Of a DNA stretch of 6,078 nucleotides, positions 1-5,241 are shown piece after piece. The stretch is from contig DAIENA010000029.1 of assembly GCA_027341315.1 (NCBI GenBank), positions 1 to 6,078 on the forward strand, given 5' to 3'. The DNA comes from an archaeon. Lineage in GTDB: Archaea; Nanobdellota; Nanobdellia; Pacearchaeales; GW2011-AR1. Numbering within the stretch: position 1 is the stretch's first letter; each line of letters starts with the position of its first letter. The position numbers and the translations under genes are program-made. The notes under the pieces were generated by a model. The model searched no databases and had not been told where the DNA came from. It saw nothing but the letters and a program-made list of their open reading frames with translations.

Positions 1-2067
1 GGTGATCCGCCTGCCGCGTATAGGTATACTGAAGCAAAAATGGAGAAAGTTGCTGAAGAACTTTTAGAAGATATTGATAAAGAAACCGTTGAATTTATCC
101 CCAATTTTGATAATTCATTGAAGGAGCCGATTTTACTTCCGGGTAAACTTCCGGCTTTAATTCTTAACGGTGCAACAGGAATTGCCGTCGGTATGGCGAC
201 AAACATTCCTCCGCACAATTTGAGGGAAGTTTCCGACGCTATTGCAAACTATATTGACAATCCAAATATTACCTTAAAAGAAATTCTCCAGATTATCACC
301 GGACCGGATTTCCCGACGGGAGGATTAATTCAGGGGGACATGAATGAACTTTATGAAACTGGAAGAGGAAAAATTATTGTAAGAGGCAGAGTTGAAGAGG
401 AAGAAAAGAAAGGAAAACAAATTTTAATTATTACTGAAATTCCATACATGGTTAACAAATCAACTTTAATTACTCAAATTGCAGAACTTGTAAGAGATAA
501 AAAAATAAAAGACGTTTCAGATTTAAGAGACGAATCCAACAAGGGAAAAATAAGAATTGTAATTGAATTAAAAAAGGGAGTCAATTCAAAATTTGTTATT
601 AATGCACTTTACAAATACACGCGGCTCCAGGATTCATTTAATGTGAACTTTCTTGCCCTCGAAAAAGGCAAACCAAAAATTTTCGGAATTTTTGACGTCT
701 TAAGAAATTACGTCGAATACAGAAAAGAAATTATAACTAAAAGAACGAAGTTCGAATTAAAAAAGTCCGAGGCAAGACAGGAAATCGTCGAGGGTTTGAT
801 AAAAGCGCTTGCCCACATCGACCAGGTTATAAAAATAATTCGTTTCGGAAAAAATCCGTCCCAGGAATTAACAGAAAAGTTCAAGTTCACGGAAAACCAG
901 GTTAAAGCAATTCTTGAAACAAAGTTAAGGCAGTTGACCTCGCTTGAAGAAAATAAATTAAAAGACGAGGAAAAAGAACTTGAGAAAAAAATAAAGGATT
1001 ACAAAAAGATTTTGTCTGATACGCATGAAGTTTTAAAAATAATTAAAAAAGAAGTTTTGGAGTTGAAGGAAAAATATGGAGACCCAAGAAGGACGCAGGT
1101 TTTCAAGAGAAGTTTTAATGAAATTTCCGAGAAAGATTTAGTTCAGGAAAAAGAAGTTGTGGTTTCAATTACCGACAAAGGTTATGTTAAAAGAATGGAC
1201 CTTCAGACTTACAAGGAGCAAAAGCGCGGAGGAAGGGGAGTTATAGGAAACAGTTTAACAACGGGCGACTTTTCAAAACAATTGCTGACTTGTTCGACGC
1301 ACGACTACTTGATGTTTTTCACGTCGAGAGGAAGAGTTCTGTGGTTGAAAACTTACGACGTTCCAGAGGCCGAGAGGTACGGAAAGGGAAAAGCTCTGAT
1401 AAACCTCTTGGGACTAAAAGAAGAAAACGTCACTAAAGTAATTTCAGTTAAAAAGTTTGAAGACTTTTTGATGATGGCGACAAAAAAAGGGGTTGTGAAA
1501 AAAATATCCCTGAATTATTTTTCAAATCCAAGAGCTTCAGGGGTAAAAGCAATCAACCTTCCCGTCGACAATTCGGACGATTTAATCGGCGTTGAAGTGG
1601 TAAAAGACACTCAGGAGATAAGTCTTGCAACGAAACTCGGAAAAGCGATACGTTTCAATTCAAAAGAAGTTCGTCCGATGGGCCGTTCAAGTTACGGCGT
1701 CACAGGAATAAAGCTTTCTTCGGGCGACAGCGTCGTTTCACTCGAAGTTTTGGAGACCGAAGCGATATTTACAATCACTAAAAAAGGATACGGAAAAAGA
1801 ACGGCGGTCGAGGATTACAGAAAAACAGCGAGGGCGGGTAAAGGTGTAATCAATCTTAAGATAAGCGACAAAACCGGCGAAGTCGTGAATGCGATTTCGG
1901 TTAACGACGACGACTCAATTATTATAACGACGGCAAAAGGCCAGGTCATAAGAACGAGTCTGAAAAACATTCGTGTAATGGGACGTGCGGCGCAGGGAGT
2001 CCGGGTCGTGAAGCTTCAGTCGGACGACTACGTGACAGACGTCGTTAAAGTTCACGATGAAGAATAG
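1..2067 (+). CDS. gyrA: DNA gyrase subunit A, 5' truncated by the window edge
   Basis: This is the DNA-cleaving subunit of type IIA topoisomerase; with GyrB it negatively supercoils DNA at the cost of ATP. The frame is open from base 1, so the ATG at 40 is internal. The visible 688 residues begin GDPPAAYRYTEAKM; the second tyrosine of YRYTE (bases 25-27) aligns with catalytic Tyr122 of E. coli GyrA, so about 113 N-terminal residues, including the quinolone-resistance region, lie outside. Next come the tower domain (VNGATGIAVGMATNIPPHNL near residues 43-63) and a charged coiled coil (about 300-360). The GyrA box QKRGGRG (bases 1219-1239), which marks gyrase rather than topoisomerase IV, opens a C-terminal domain with six repeats of the T-K-x-G-x-x-x-R type (from about 1165, 1315, 1471, 1624, 1771 and 1927), a complete beta-pinwheel. 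No long acidic tail follows. gyrB would be expected upstream, outside the window. Codon use becomes richer in GAC, GTC and TCG towards the 3' end. Confidence 0.97.
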   Translation, partial: GDPPAAYRYTEAKMEKVAEELLEDIDKETVEFIPNFDNSLKEPILLPGKLPALILNGATGIAVGMATNIPPHNLREVSDAIANYIDNPNITLKEILQIITGPDFPTGGLIQGDMNELYETGRGKIIVRGRVEEEEKKGKQILIITEIPYMVNKSTLITQIAELVRDKKIKDVSDLRDESNKGKIRIVIELKKGVNSKFVINALYKYTRLQDSFNVNFLALEKGKPKIFGIFDVLRNYVEYRKEIITKRTKFELKKSEARQEIVEGLIKALAHIDQVIKIIRFGKNPSQELTEKFKFTENQVKAILETKLRQLTSLEENKLKDEEKELEKKIKDYKKILSDTHEVLKIIKKEVLELKEKYGDPRRTQVFKRSFNEISEKDLVQEKEVVVSITDKGYVKRMDLQTYKEQKRGGRGVIGNSLTTGDFSKQLLTCSTHDYLMFFTSRGRVLWLKTYDVPEAERYGKGKALINLLGLKEENVTKVISVKKFEDFLMMATKKGVVKKISLNYFSNPRASGVKAINLPVDNSDDLIGVEVVKDTQEISLATKLGKAIRFNSKEVRPMGRSSYGVTGIKLSSGDSVVSLEVLETEAIFTITKKGYGKRTAVEDYRKTARAGKGVINLKISDKTGEVVNAISVNDDDSIIITTAKGQVIRTSLKNIRVMGRAAQGVRVVKLQSDDYVTDVVKVHDEE

Positions 2068-2081
2068 ATTGCAATAATCTT

Positions 2082-2089
2082 TTTATATT
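2082..2089 (+). promoter_or_regulatory. TATA box of the 2109 gene
   Basis: TTTATATT is centred about 23 nt upstream of the ATG at 2109, in the 41-nt gap after gyrA. In archaea transcription starts roughly 25 nt downstream of the TATA centre, so the mRNA would begin at or next to the start codon. This suggests that the gene is transcribed independently of gyrA and is leaderless. No Shine-Dalgarno sequence lies before the ATG. Confidence 0.6.
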
Positions 2090-2108
2090 TCAATAATTCT
2101 CTAAATCT

Positions 2109-2450
2109 ATGTGCGGGCTGAAAAATTATAATCTTGAAGAAGAAATAGAGAATGTAATAAAACTTAAAGACCTTTATATCCGGGCAAGAGAAAGTTTACC
2201 CGCTCTTATTATGGCAAGTCCTCTTAAAAGTGAAGAGATACAAAAATTAGATTCTCTTTTAGAAAAGTCAATCAAAGTTTGTGATAAAACTTTGTATTCC
2301 AAAGATTTATGTGAAGGTTTGTTTATTGATTTTAGATTTTCAATGGATATTATCTCAAGAGAGTTATTAAAATTTGAGAAAAAAATTTTTTCTGATGAAG
2401 AGGATTGGGATATTGGGACCAAGTTTTATGGAGACCCTTCGAGAAACTGA
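2109..2450 (+). CDS. Hypothetical 113-aa soluble, helical protein
   Basis: I do not recognise this protein. It starts MCGLKNYNLEEEIENV and reads as nearly continuous amphipathic helix, acidic overall, with no signal peptide, no membrane segment and no metal-binding cysteine pattern (three scattered Cys). The last 20 residues are acidic and aromatic (DEEDWDIGTKFYGDP) and look unstructured. The start at 2109 is chosen because it is the first ATG after gyrA and has a TATA box at the spacing of a leaderless gene. Codons are AT-rich (Asp mostly GAT), unlike the end of gyrA just upstream. An open frame exists antisense (2174-2422) but has neither promoter nor recognisable product. Probably a real lineage-specific gene; function unknown. 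Confidence 0.7.
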   Translation: MCGLKNYNLEEEIENVIKLKDLYIRARESLPALIMASPLKSEEIQKLDSLLEKSIKVCDKTLYSKDLCEGLFIDFRFSMDIISRELLKFEKKIFSDEEDWDIGTKFYGDPSRN

Positions 2451-2478
2451 TATTTATTATTATTTATTAAACAAAATC

Positions 2479-2486
2479 ATTAAAAA
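2479..2486 (+). promoter_or_regulatory. TATA-like box of the tRNA-Trp gene
   Basis: ATTAAAAA, followed by CC, is centred about 28 nt before the first base of the tRNA. The core TTAAAAACC closely resembles the element in front of rpo7 (TTTAAAAACC at 5585-5594). At the usual archaeal spacing the transcript would start zero to a few nucleotides before the mature 5' end. Confidence 0.5.
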
Positions 2487-2510
2487 CCTTGAACCCTCAA
2501 ATTATTTATT

Positions 2511-2581
2511 GGGTCTGTAGTATACTGGTATTATGTCGGCCTCCAGAGCCGAAGAAGGGGGTTCGATTCCCTCCAGGCCCA
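2511..2581 (+). tRNA. trnW: tRNA-Trp (anticodon CCA), no intron
   Basis: The cloverleaf was folded by hand. The acceptor stem GGGTCTG (2511-2517) pairs with CAGGCCC (2574-2580) with one G-U pair, and the discriminator base is A (2581). The anticodon stem TCGGC/GCCGA (2536-2540, 2548-2552) closes the loop CTCCAGA, giving anticodon CCA at 2543-2545, which reads UGG. The variable loop is 4 nt. The T stem GGGGG/CCCTC carries a perfect TTCGATT loop. The D-arm (2520-2534) is weak: GTAT against TTAT gives a G-U pair, two A-T pairs and a T-T mismatch, or else three pairs with a bulge. There is no intron, although archaeal tRNA-Trp genes often have one after position 37, and the 3' CCA is not encoded. 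G1-C72, G2-C71 and A73 agree with known archaeal Trp identity elements. Confidence 0.9.
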
Positions 2582-2592
2582 TTTTTTATTTT
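2582..2592 (+). terminator. T-run terminator after tRNA-Trp
   Basis: TTTTTTATTTT follows the tRNA discriminator base directly. Archaeal RNA polymerase terminates on oligo-T in the non-template strand without needing a hairpin, so this probably ends the tRNA transcript. The same AT-rich run could serve as a weak TATA element for the small frame at 2624. Confidence 0.5.
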
Positions 2593-2623
2593 ATGAAATA
2601 AGTTTAAGGGAGAAGAAAAAGAG

Positions 2624-2746
2624 ATGATTCTAAATGACTCTTACTTTGAGGAGTTAAGTAATAAGTTAATTAAAATACAAGGATTTTTGAATAAGGTCTC
2701 AATTAAAAGAAAATTACTTCAAAAAGACTATCTTAAAAAGAAATAA
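2624..2746 (+). CDS. Possible 40-aa basic small protein
   Basis: This short frame begins MILNDSYFEELSNKL and ends in a lysine-rich tail (QKDYLKKK). It is predicted to be one amphipathic helix with no membrane segment. A purine-rich AAGGGAGAAG (2606-2615) lies about 8 nt before the ATG and could act as a Shine-Dalgarno sequence. The frame fills the space between the tRNA and the membrane-protein gene at 2775, with a 28-nt gap, so the two could be co-transcribed. In DNA this AT-rich, a 40-codon frame can arise by chance. I recognise no family; conservation in relatives would be the test. Confidence 0.35.
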   Translation: MILNDSYFEELSNKLIKIQGFLNKVSIKRKLLQKDYLKKK

Positions 2747-2774
2747 TTAAAAAGTTTAGGAGATTGTTTTCAGA

Positions 2775-3119
2775 ATGGAAAAGAAAACGAGAAGAGTAAT
2801 CTGTTGGATAATTTTATTGGTTATTCTGGTTATAGAGGAGATGCTGAATCTGGGGGGAGTAGCGATGGTATTAACGATTCTTATAGCACTTATGATTGGC
2901 TGGGCAATAAAAAAAGGACAAAAGAAGAGTAAAACCAAAGATAAAAAACAGACATTCAAGAAATGGAGGGGAAAACCCCTTTATCGTAAAGGAGGAAGAG
3001 CTTACTGGAAGGGTATCCCTGTAGATGATGATGAATTTGAAAGTGTAAGACAAAATCCTGCAGAATTAAGACAATATAATTTTTGGGTTAAAAAATTAAA
3101 TAAAAGAAAAAAATTTTAA
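2775..3119 (+). CDS. Hypothetical 114-aa membrane protein, two-helix hairpin with basic tail
   Basis: I recognise no family. The protein has a basic N-terminus (MEKKTRR), a short hydrophobic stretch at residues 8-20, an acidic EE turn (21-22), a second hydrophobic helix at about 26-45, a lysine-rich linker (46-63) and a soluble tail with an aromatic, glycine-rich segment (WRGKPLYRKGGRAYWKGIPV, 64-83) followed by DDDE. By the positive-inside rule both termini would be cytoplasmic, with the hairpin in the membrane. The ATG at 2775 has AGGAGA 11 nt upstream (2758-2763) and also an A/T element, AATTAAAAA (2745-2753), at TATA spacing, so either SD-led or leaderless initiation is possible. The tail looks like a small folded or nucleic-acid-binding module, but that is inference only. 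Confidence 0.72.
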   Translation: MEKKTRRVICWIILLVILVIEEMLNLGGVAMVLTILIALMIGWAIKKGQKKSKTKDKKQTFKKWRGKPLYRKGGRAYWKGIPVDDDEFESVRQNPAELRQYNFWVKKLNKRKKF

Positions 3120-3138
3120 ATATTACACCCAAATTGAA

Positions 3139-3171
3139 GTATTTTGTCATTTTATAATTATTACAAAATAC
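3139..3171. repeat. Perfect 9-bp inverted repeat, candidate operator or terminator hairpin
   Basis: GTATTTTGT (3139-3147) and ACAAAATAC (3163-3171) are exact reverse complements separated by 15 bp. The repeat lies 20 nt after the stop of the 2775 gene and ends 5 nt before the TATA box of the 3206 gene. It could be a regulator-binding site covering the BRE/TATA region, or a hairpin at the 3' end of the upstream mRNA. The arm centres are 24 bp apart, somewhat more than two helical turns. Confidence 0.5.
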
Positions 3172-3176
3172 AAAGA

Positions 3177-3186
3177 TTTATATATA
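3177..3186 (+). promoter_or_regulatory. TATA box of the 3206 gene
   Basis: TTTATATATA is centred about 25 nt before the ATG at 3206, the spacing expected for a leaderless archaeal transcript. It is the most canonical TATA sequence in the window and lies just downstream of the 9-bp inverted repeat. Confidence 0.7.
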
Positions 3187-3205
3187 ATTCATTTCTCAAT
3201 CTCGA

Positions 3206-3523
3206 ATGGAAGATTACCAAAAAACTGAAAAAGAAATAGAAAACTCTCTTGCAAATCAAAACGTAAAGTATTCTCTCTTGGGAGGTTTCTCAAGCTTAAT
3301 AAAATATGGTGCTTTGATGGAAGGAATTTATGAGGTTACAAAAAACAGCCCTAACTTTGACAAAGTAATAATAATGGGATTTTCTTATGCAATTATTTCA
3401 TTTTCTCAGAATATGTTAGATGGGGCGAGATTGAGGCGAACCATCATTGATTATATAAAGTCTAGAGAAAATAACCTAGAGAAAATAATCGAAGATAAGA
3501 AAAATATTAAAGAAAAGAATTAA
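3206..3523 (+). CDS. Hypothetical 105-aa protein
   Basis: I do not recognise this protein. It has a charged N-terminal helix (residues 1-20), two moderately hydrophobic stretches (22-38 and 54-66, rich in Gly, Ser, Ile and Phe) and a strongly charged C-terminal helix (about 75-105, ending in KNIKEKN). The hydrophobic stretches are interrupted by Lys33, Ser and Glu39, so they may be weak membrane helices or a buried helical core; a two-pass or membrane-associated protein is possible. The start is fixed by the strong TATA box 25 nt upstream. AT-rich codons match the other small genes of the 2068-3559 stretch. It stands alone, with its own promoter, and converges on ksgA. Confidence 0.72.
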   Translation: MEDYQKTEKEIENSLANQNVKYSLLGGFSSLIKYGALMEGIYEVTKNSPNFDKVIIMGFSYAIISFSQNMLDGARLRRTIIDYIKSRENNLEKIIEDKKNIKEKN

Positions 3524-3526
3524 GCG

Positions 3527-3550
3527 AATTAATTATTATTTTAATTAATT
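3527..3550. terminator. Palindrome between convergent genes, candidate bidirectional terminator
   Basis: AATTAATTA (3527-3535) and TAATTAATT (3542-3550) are exact reverse complements around a 6-nt spacer. They sit 3 nt after the stop of the 3206 gene and 9 nt beyond the stop of ksgA on the other strand. The stem is pure A-T and therefore weak, but U-rich stretches lie on both outgoing strands, which suffices for archaeal termination. Confidence 0.45.
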
Positions 3551-3559
3551 TCTTATTTC

Positions 3560-4300
3560 TTAAATCTCCCCCAACCCCTTCTTCAATCTTTCAATAACTT
3601 TCACAGATAAACTCTTAACAGACTTCTCCAAATTATTTTTATCCAGACCCATTTCGTCAATCATACGACGGGCTTCGTTTTTCGTTTTCCCGTAATGTTG
3701 AAGAGTTTTTATTATCGCGTTTTTCGTCTTCGATTCTTTTTCGAGAATCGACTGCAAAACGAGTTCGATTTCGGTCGGTTTTTTTCTTTTCATATGAATC
3801 AAAAACGAGTCGACTCTCGGGGCCGGTTCGAATTCGTCCTTTGAAATTTTTTCAACAAATTTAATTTCAAAATATAAATTTGAAATTATTCCGATTTTTG
3901 TTTCTTTTTCTTTCAGGAGTTTTGCGAATTTTTCGCCGACAATTAAAGTCAGTTCTTTTACGCCGTCTTTAATTGCCTTCATTATAACCGGTTCGGAAAG
4001 AGAATATGGAATATTCGAAACGATTTTGTTGCTTCCCGCCCACGACTCCAAAAGAGCGTTTTTGAAAAGAAATTTTACATTTTTTAATTTTAAATTTTCT
4101 AAAATTTCTTTAAGTCCGGCGTCCGTTTCGTACGACGTGACAGACTTAACCAACGGCGAAATTAATCGTGTCAGCCGTCCGTCGCCTGCGCCGATTTCGA
4201 CGACGTCGTCGGTTTTTTTCAGACGCGCGACGACGATTTCTTTTTCTAAAATCTTTTTGTTTTTCAAAAAATGCTGTTGTTTTTCTGCGATGGGTTTCAT
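3560..4300 (-). CDS. ksgA: 16S rRNA dimethyladenosine transferase (KsgA/Dim1)
   Basis: KsgA/Dim1 is an S-adenosylmethionine enzyme that dimethylates the two adjacent adenines in the helix 45 loop of small-subunit rRNA and acts as a late assembly checkpoint. The 246-aa reading from the ATG at 4300 shows the family signature in order: QHFL (residues 9-12), motif I VVEIGAGDG (33-41), the acidic ribose-binding position in SYETD (56-60), the catalytic NIPY (96-99), FEPAPRVDS (157-165) and a helical C-terminal domain. The motif III position, usually Asp in GDAL, reads Asn (KNALLES, Asn81). The frame stays open to an ATG at 4375, but that start would overlap the divergent gene by 37 bp and adds 25 unconserved residues. 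The 4300 start is close to QHFL and has a TATA-like element at leaderless spacing. Codons are rich in GAC, GTC and TCG. Confidence 0.95.
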   Translation of the reverse strand: MKPIAEKQQHFLKNKKILEKEIVVARLKKTDDVVEIGAGDGRLTRLISPLVKSVTSYETDAGLKEILENLKLKNVKFLFKNALLESWAGSNKIVSNIPYSLSEPVIMKAIKDGVKELTLIVGEKFAKLLKEKETKIGIISNLYFEIKFVEKISKDEFEPAPRVDSFLIHMKRKKPTEIELVLQSILEKESKTKNAIIKTLQHYGKTKNEARRMIDEMGLDKNNLEKSVKSLSVKVIERLKKGLGEI

Positions 4301-4310
4301 ATAGAAACTA

Positions 4311-4318
4311 TTATAAAT
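4311..4318 (+). promoter_or_regulatory. TATA box of the SpoU/TrmH-type gene
   Basis: TTATAAAT is centred about 24.5 nt upstream of the ATG at 4339, which predicts a leaderless transcript. It begins only 11 bp from the ksgA start codon, so it lies within the promoter region of ksgA. Confidence 0.65.
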
Positions 4319-4321
4319 GGG

Positions 4322-4329
4322 TTTTATTA
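4322..4329 (-). promoter_or_regulatory. TATA-like box of ksgA
   Basis: Read on the minus strand this is TTTAATAA, centred about 25 nt upstream of the ksgA ATG at 4300. It is less canonical than the plus-strand box, from which it is separated by 3 bp. The better-looking ATTTATAA on the minus strand (the same bases as the plus-strand box) is too near 4300 to give an mRNA that contains this start codon. Confidence 0.5.
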
Positions 4330-4338
4330 AATTTTTTG

Positions 4339-4839
4339 ATGGATACTTTAATTTACAGACCAGGAAATCCGTCAAATTTAGGAAGCATTGTTAGAACTAG
4401 TTATGTTCTTGGAATGAAAAGAATTTTTGTTTACGATGATTTTTCAATTTTGGAGAATAAGGATTTATTTGATAGAGTAAAAGAAGTTTGCAGAAGAGGT
4501 AGAGAGAAAAGTCTGGAAATCATTAAAATTGATGATGCATTTGGTTTTATAGATGGGTATAAAAGCAAATATGCTACCGTAATAAGTCCAAGAAGTAAAA
4601 AATTAGGAATTGAAGGAAAACAAGGAATGTTCTTTTCATCGGATCCTTTAATTATTTTTGGAAATGAATCTGAGGGCGTACCAAGAAAAATTAGTAGGAG
4701 ATCGGGTGTGGAAAGGTTTGTTATTCCAGTGATAAATAGTGATGAATGTTTTAGTCTTTCAGAAGCATATGCTATTGTGTTATATGAATATTTCAGACAG
4801 ACAAATAGTTTACCTAAAATTAAAAGTCATAAACCTTAA
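4339..4839 (+). CDS. SpoU/TrmH-family (SPOUT) RNA 2'-O-methyltransferase
   Basis: This 166-aa protein is a bare SPOUT catalytic domain, which transfers methyl from S-adenosylmethionine to a ribose 2'-OH in tRNA or rRNA. Motif 1 is NPSNLGSIVRTSYVLGMKRI (residues 10-29) with the conserved Arg19. Motif 2 is IIFGNESEGVP (105-115). Motif 3 is FVIPVINSDECFSLSEAYAIVLYE (127-150), which forms the cofactor-binding trefoil knot. Where most family members have Asn (SLN), this one has Ser141 (SLS). There is no N-terminal RNA-binding extension, so a partner or homodimer would supply RNA contacts. Position 32 or 34 of tRNA (TrmJ- or TrmL-like) are candidate targets, but the sequence does not settle it. The frame is open upstream to 4168, but that part is antisense to ksgA; 4339 precedes motif 1 and has a TATA box. 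All ten Asp codons are GAT, unlike ksgA next door. Confidence 0.88.
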   Translation: MDTLIYRPGNPSNLGSIVRTSYVLGMKRIFVYDDFSILENKDLFDRVKEVCRRGREKSLEIIKIDDAFGFIDGYKSKYATVISPRSKKLGIEGKQGMFFSSDPLIIFGNESEGVPRKISRRSGVERFVIPVINSDECFSLSEAYAIVLYEYFRQTNSLPKIKSHKP

Positions 4840-4842
4840 CTT

Positions 4843-4850
4843 TTTATATC
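4843..4850 (+). promoter_or_regulatory. TATA box of the PIN nuclease gene
   Basis: TTTATATC is centred about 23.5 nt before the ATG at 4870, in a 30-nt gap after the SpoU/TrmH-type stop codon. No Shine-Dalgarno sequence is present, so a separate leaderless transcript is likely, though read-through from the gene upstream is possible. Confidence 0.6.
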
Positions 4851-4869
4851 TCGTTATATTTATCAAAAC

Positions 4870-5241
4870 ATGACAAAAGTTTTACTTGATACGAGTTTTA
4901 TACTGACGGCAATAAGAAACAAACTTGATTTTCCTGAAGAATTAATTTTGAAAGGGCACTCCATTTTTATTCCAAAAGAAGTTTTGTCTGAAATTGAAAG
5001 AATAAAAAATTCGACAAAGTCGCTCAAAGTGAGAAGCGAAGCCGAGCTGGCTTTGAAAATGATTCACTCAGAAGCGCATAAAGAAATCAGCTGTCCGGGA
5101 AAGTACGTCGACTCCGGAATAAAAAATTTTCTTAAAGACAACCCCGACTTTGTCCTGGCAACCGTCGACGCGAAACTCAAGCGCTCAGTTAAAAACAGAA
5201 AAATAATTATACGAAACAAAAAAAAACTTGAGTTGCAGTGA
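4870..5241 (+). CDS. Fcf1/Utp24-like PIN-domain endoribonuclease
   Basis: PIN domains cut RNA with two metal ions held by acidic residues. All expected acids are visible in this 123-aa protein: Asp7 in VLLDTSF, Glu41 in IPKEVLSEI, Asp81 in YVDSGI and Asp100 in LATVDAKLK. The C-terminal part, in which a basic stretch follows TVDAKLKRSV and is in turn followed by IIIRNKKKLE, is typical of the archaeal relatives of eukaryotic Fcf1/Utp24, a nuclease of 18S rRNA maturation. These archaeal genes commonly sit beside aIF2-gamma and rpo7; here rpo7 lies downstream, beyond one intervening gene on the other strand. That context and the lack of a partner antitoxin gene argue for a pre-rRNA processing role rather than a VapC toxin. 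The start is supported by the TATA box and by the position of Asp7. Activity itself is inferred. Confidence 0.85.
   Translation: MTKVLLDTSFILTAIRNKLDFPEELILKGHSIFIPKEVLSEIERIKNSTKSLKVRSEAELALKMIHSEAHKEISCPGKYVDSGIKNFLKDNPDFVLATVDAKLKRSVKNRKIIIRNKKKLELQ

Noticed and set aside
40..42. ATG at 40 as the start of gyrA
   Set aside because: The frame is open to base 1 and the upstream codons encode the active-site tyrosine motif YRYTE, so the ATG is internal and the gene is cut by the window edge.
708..890. Minus-strand frame inside gyrA
   Set aside because: It lies wholly within well-conserved gyrA sequence and has no promoter or recognisable product.
2174..2422. Minus-strand frame inside the 2109 gene
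   Set aside because: It is a mirror of the plus-strand gene, Ser- and Asn-rich, with no TATA box; the plus strand has a promoter and ordinary helical composition.
2511..2581. tRNA-Gly (anticodon TCC) from the TCC seen in the loop
   Set aside because: The five-pair anticodon stem fixes the seven-base loop as CTCCAGA, so positions 34-36 are CCA. Reading TCC would need a shifted, unpaired stem.
2756..3053. Minus-strand frames inside the 2775 gene
   Set aside because: The Phe- and Ile-rich translations mirror the lysine-rich and hydrophobic segments of the plus-strand gene and have no promoter support.
4168..4338. Longer N-terminus for the SpoU/TrmH-type protein, and the open frame 4026-4304 on the same strand
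   Set aside because: Both run antisense to conserved ksgA codons; the translation is Arg- and Phe-rich with no family match. GAC/GTC-rich ksgA codons reverse-complement to stop-free codons, which explains the open frames.
4301..4375. ksgA start at 4375 (271 aa)
   Set aside because: The extra 25 residues do not resemble the family N-terminus, overlap the divergent gene and lie upstream of the TATA-like box that fits the 4300 start.
4870..5241. VapC-type toxin of a toxin-antitoxin pair
   Set aside because: No small antitoxin gene precedes it, the C-terminal motif fits the Fcf1/Utp24 group, and it lies near rpo7 as archaeal Fcf1-like genes usually do.
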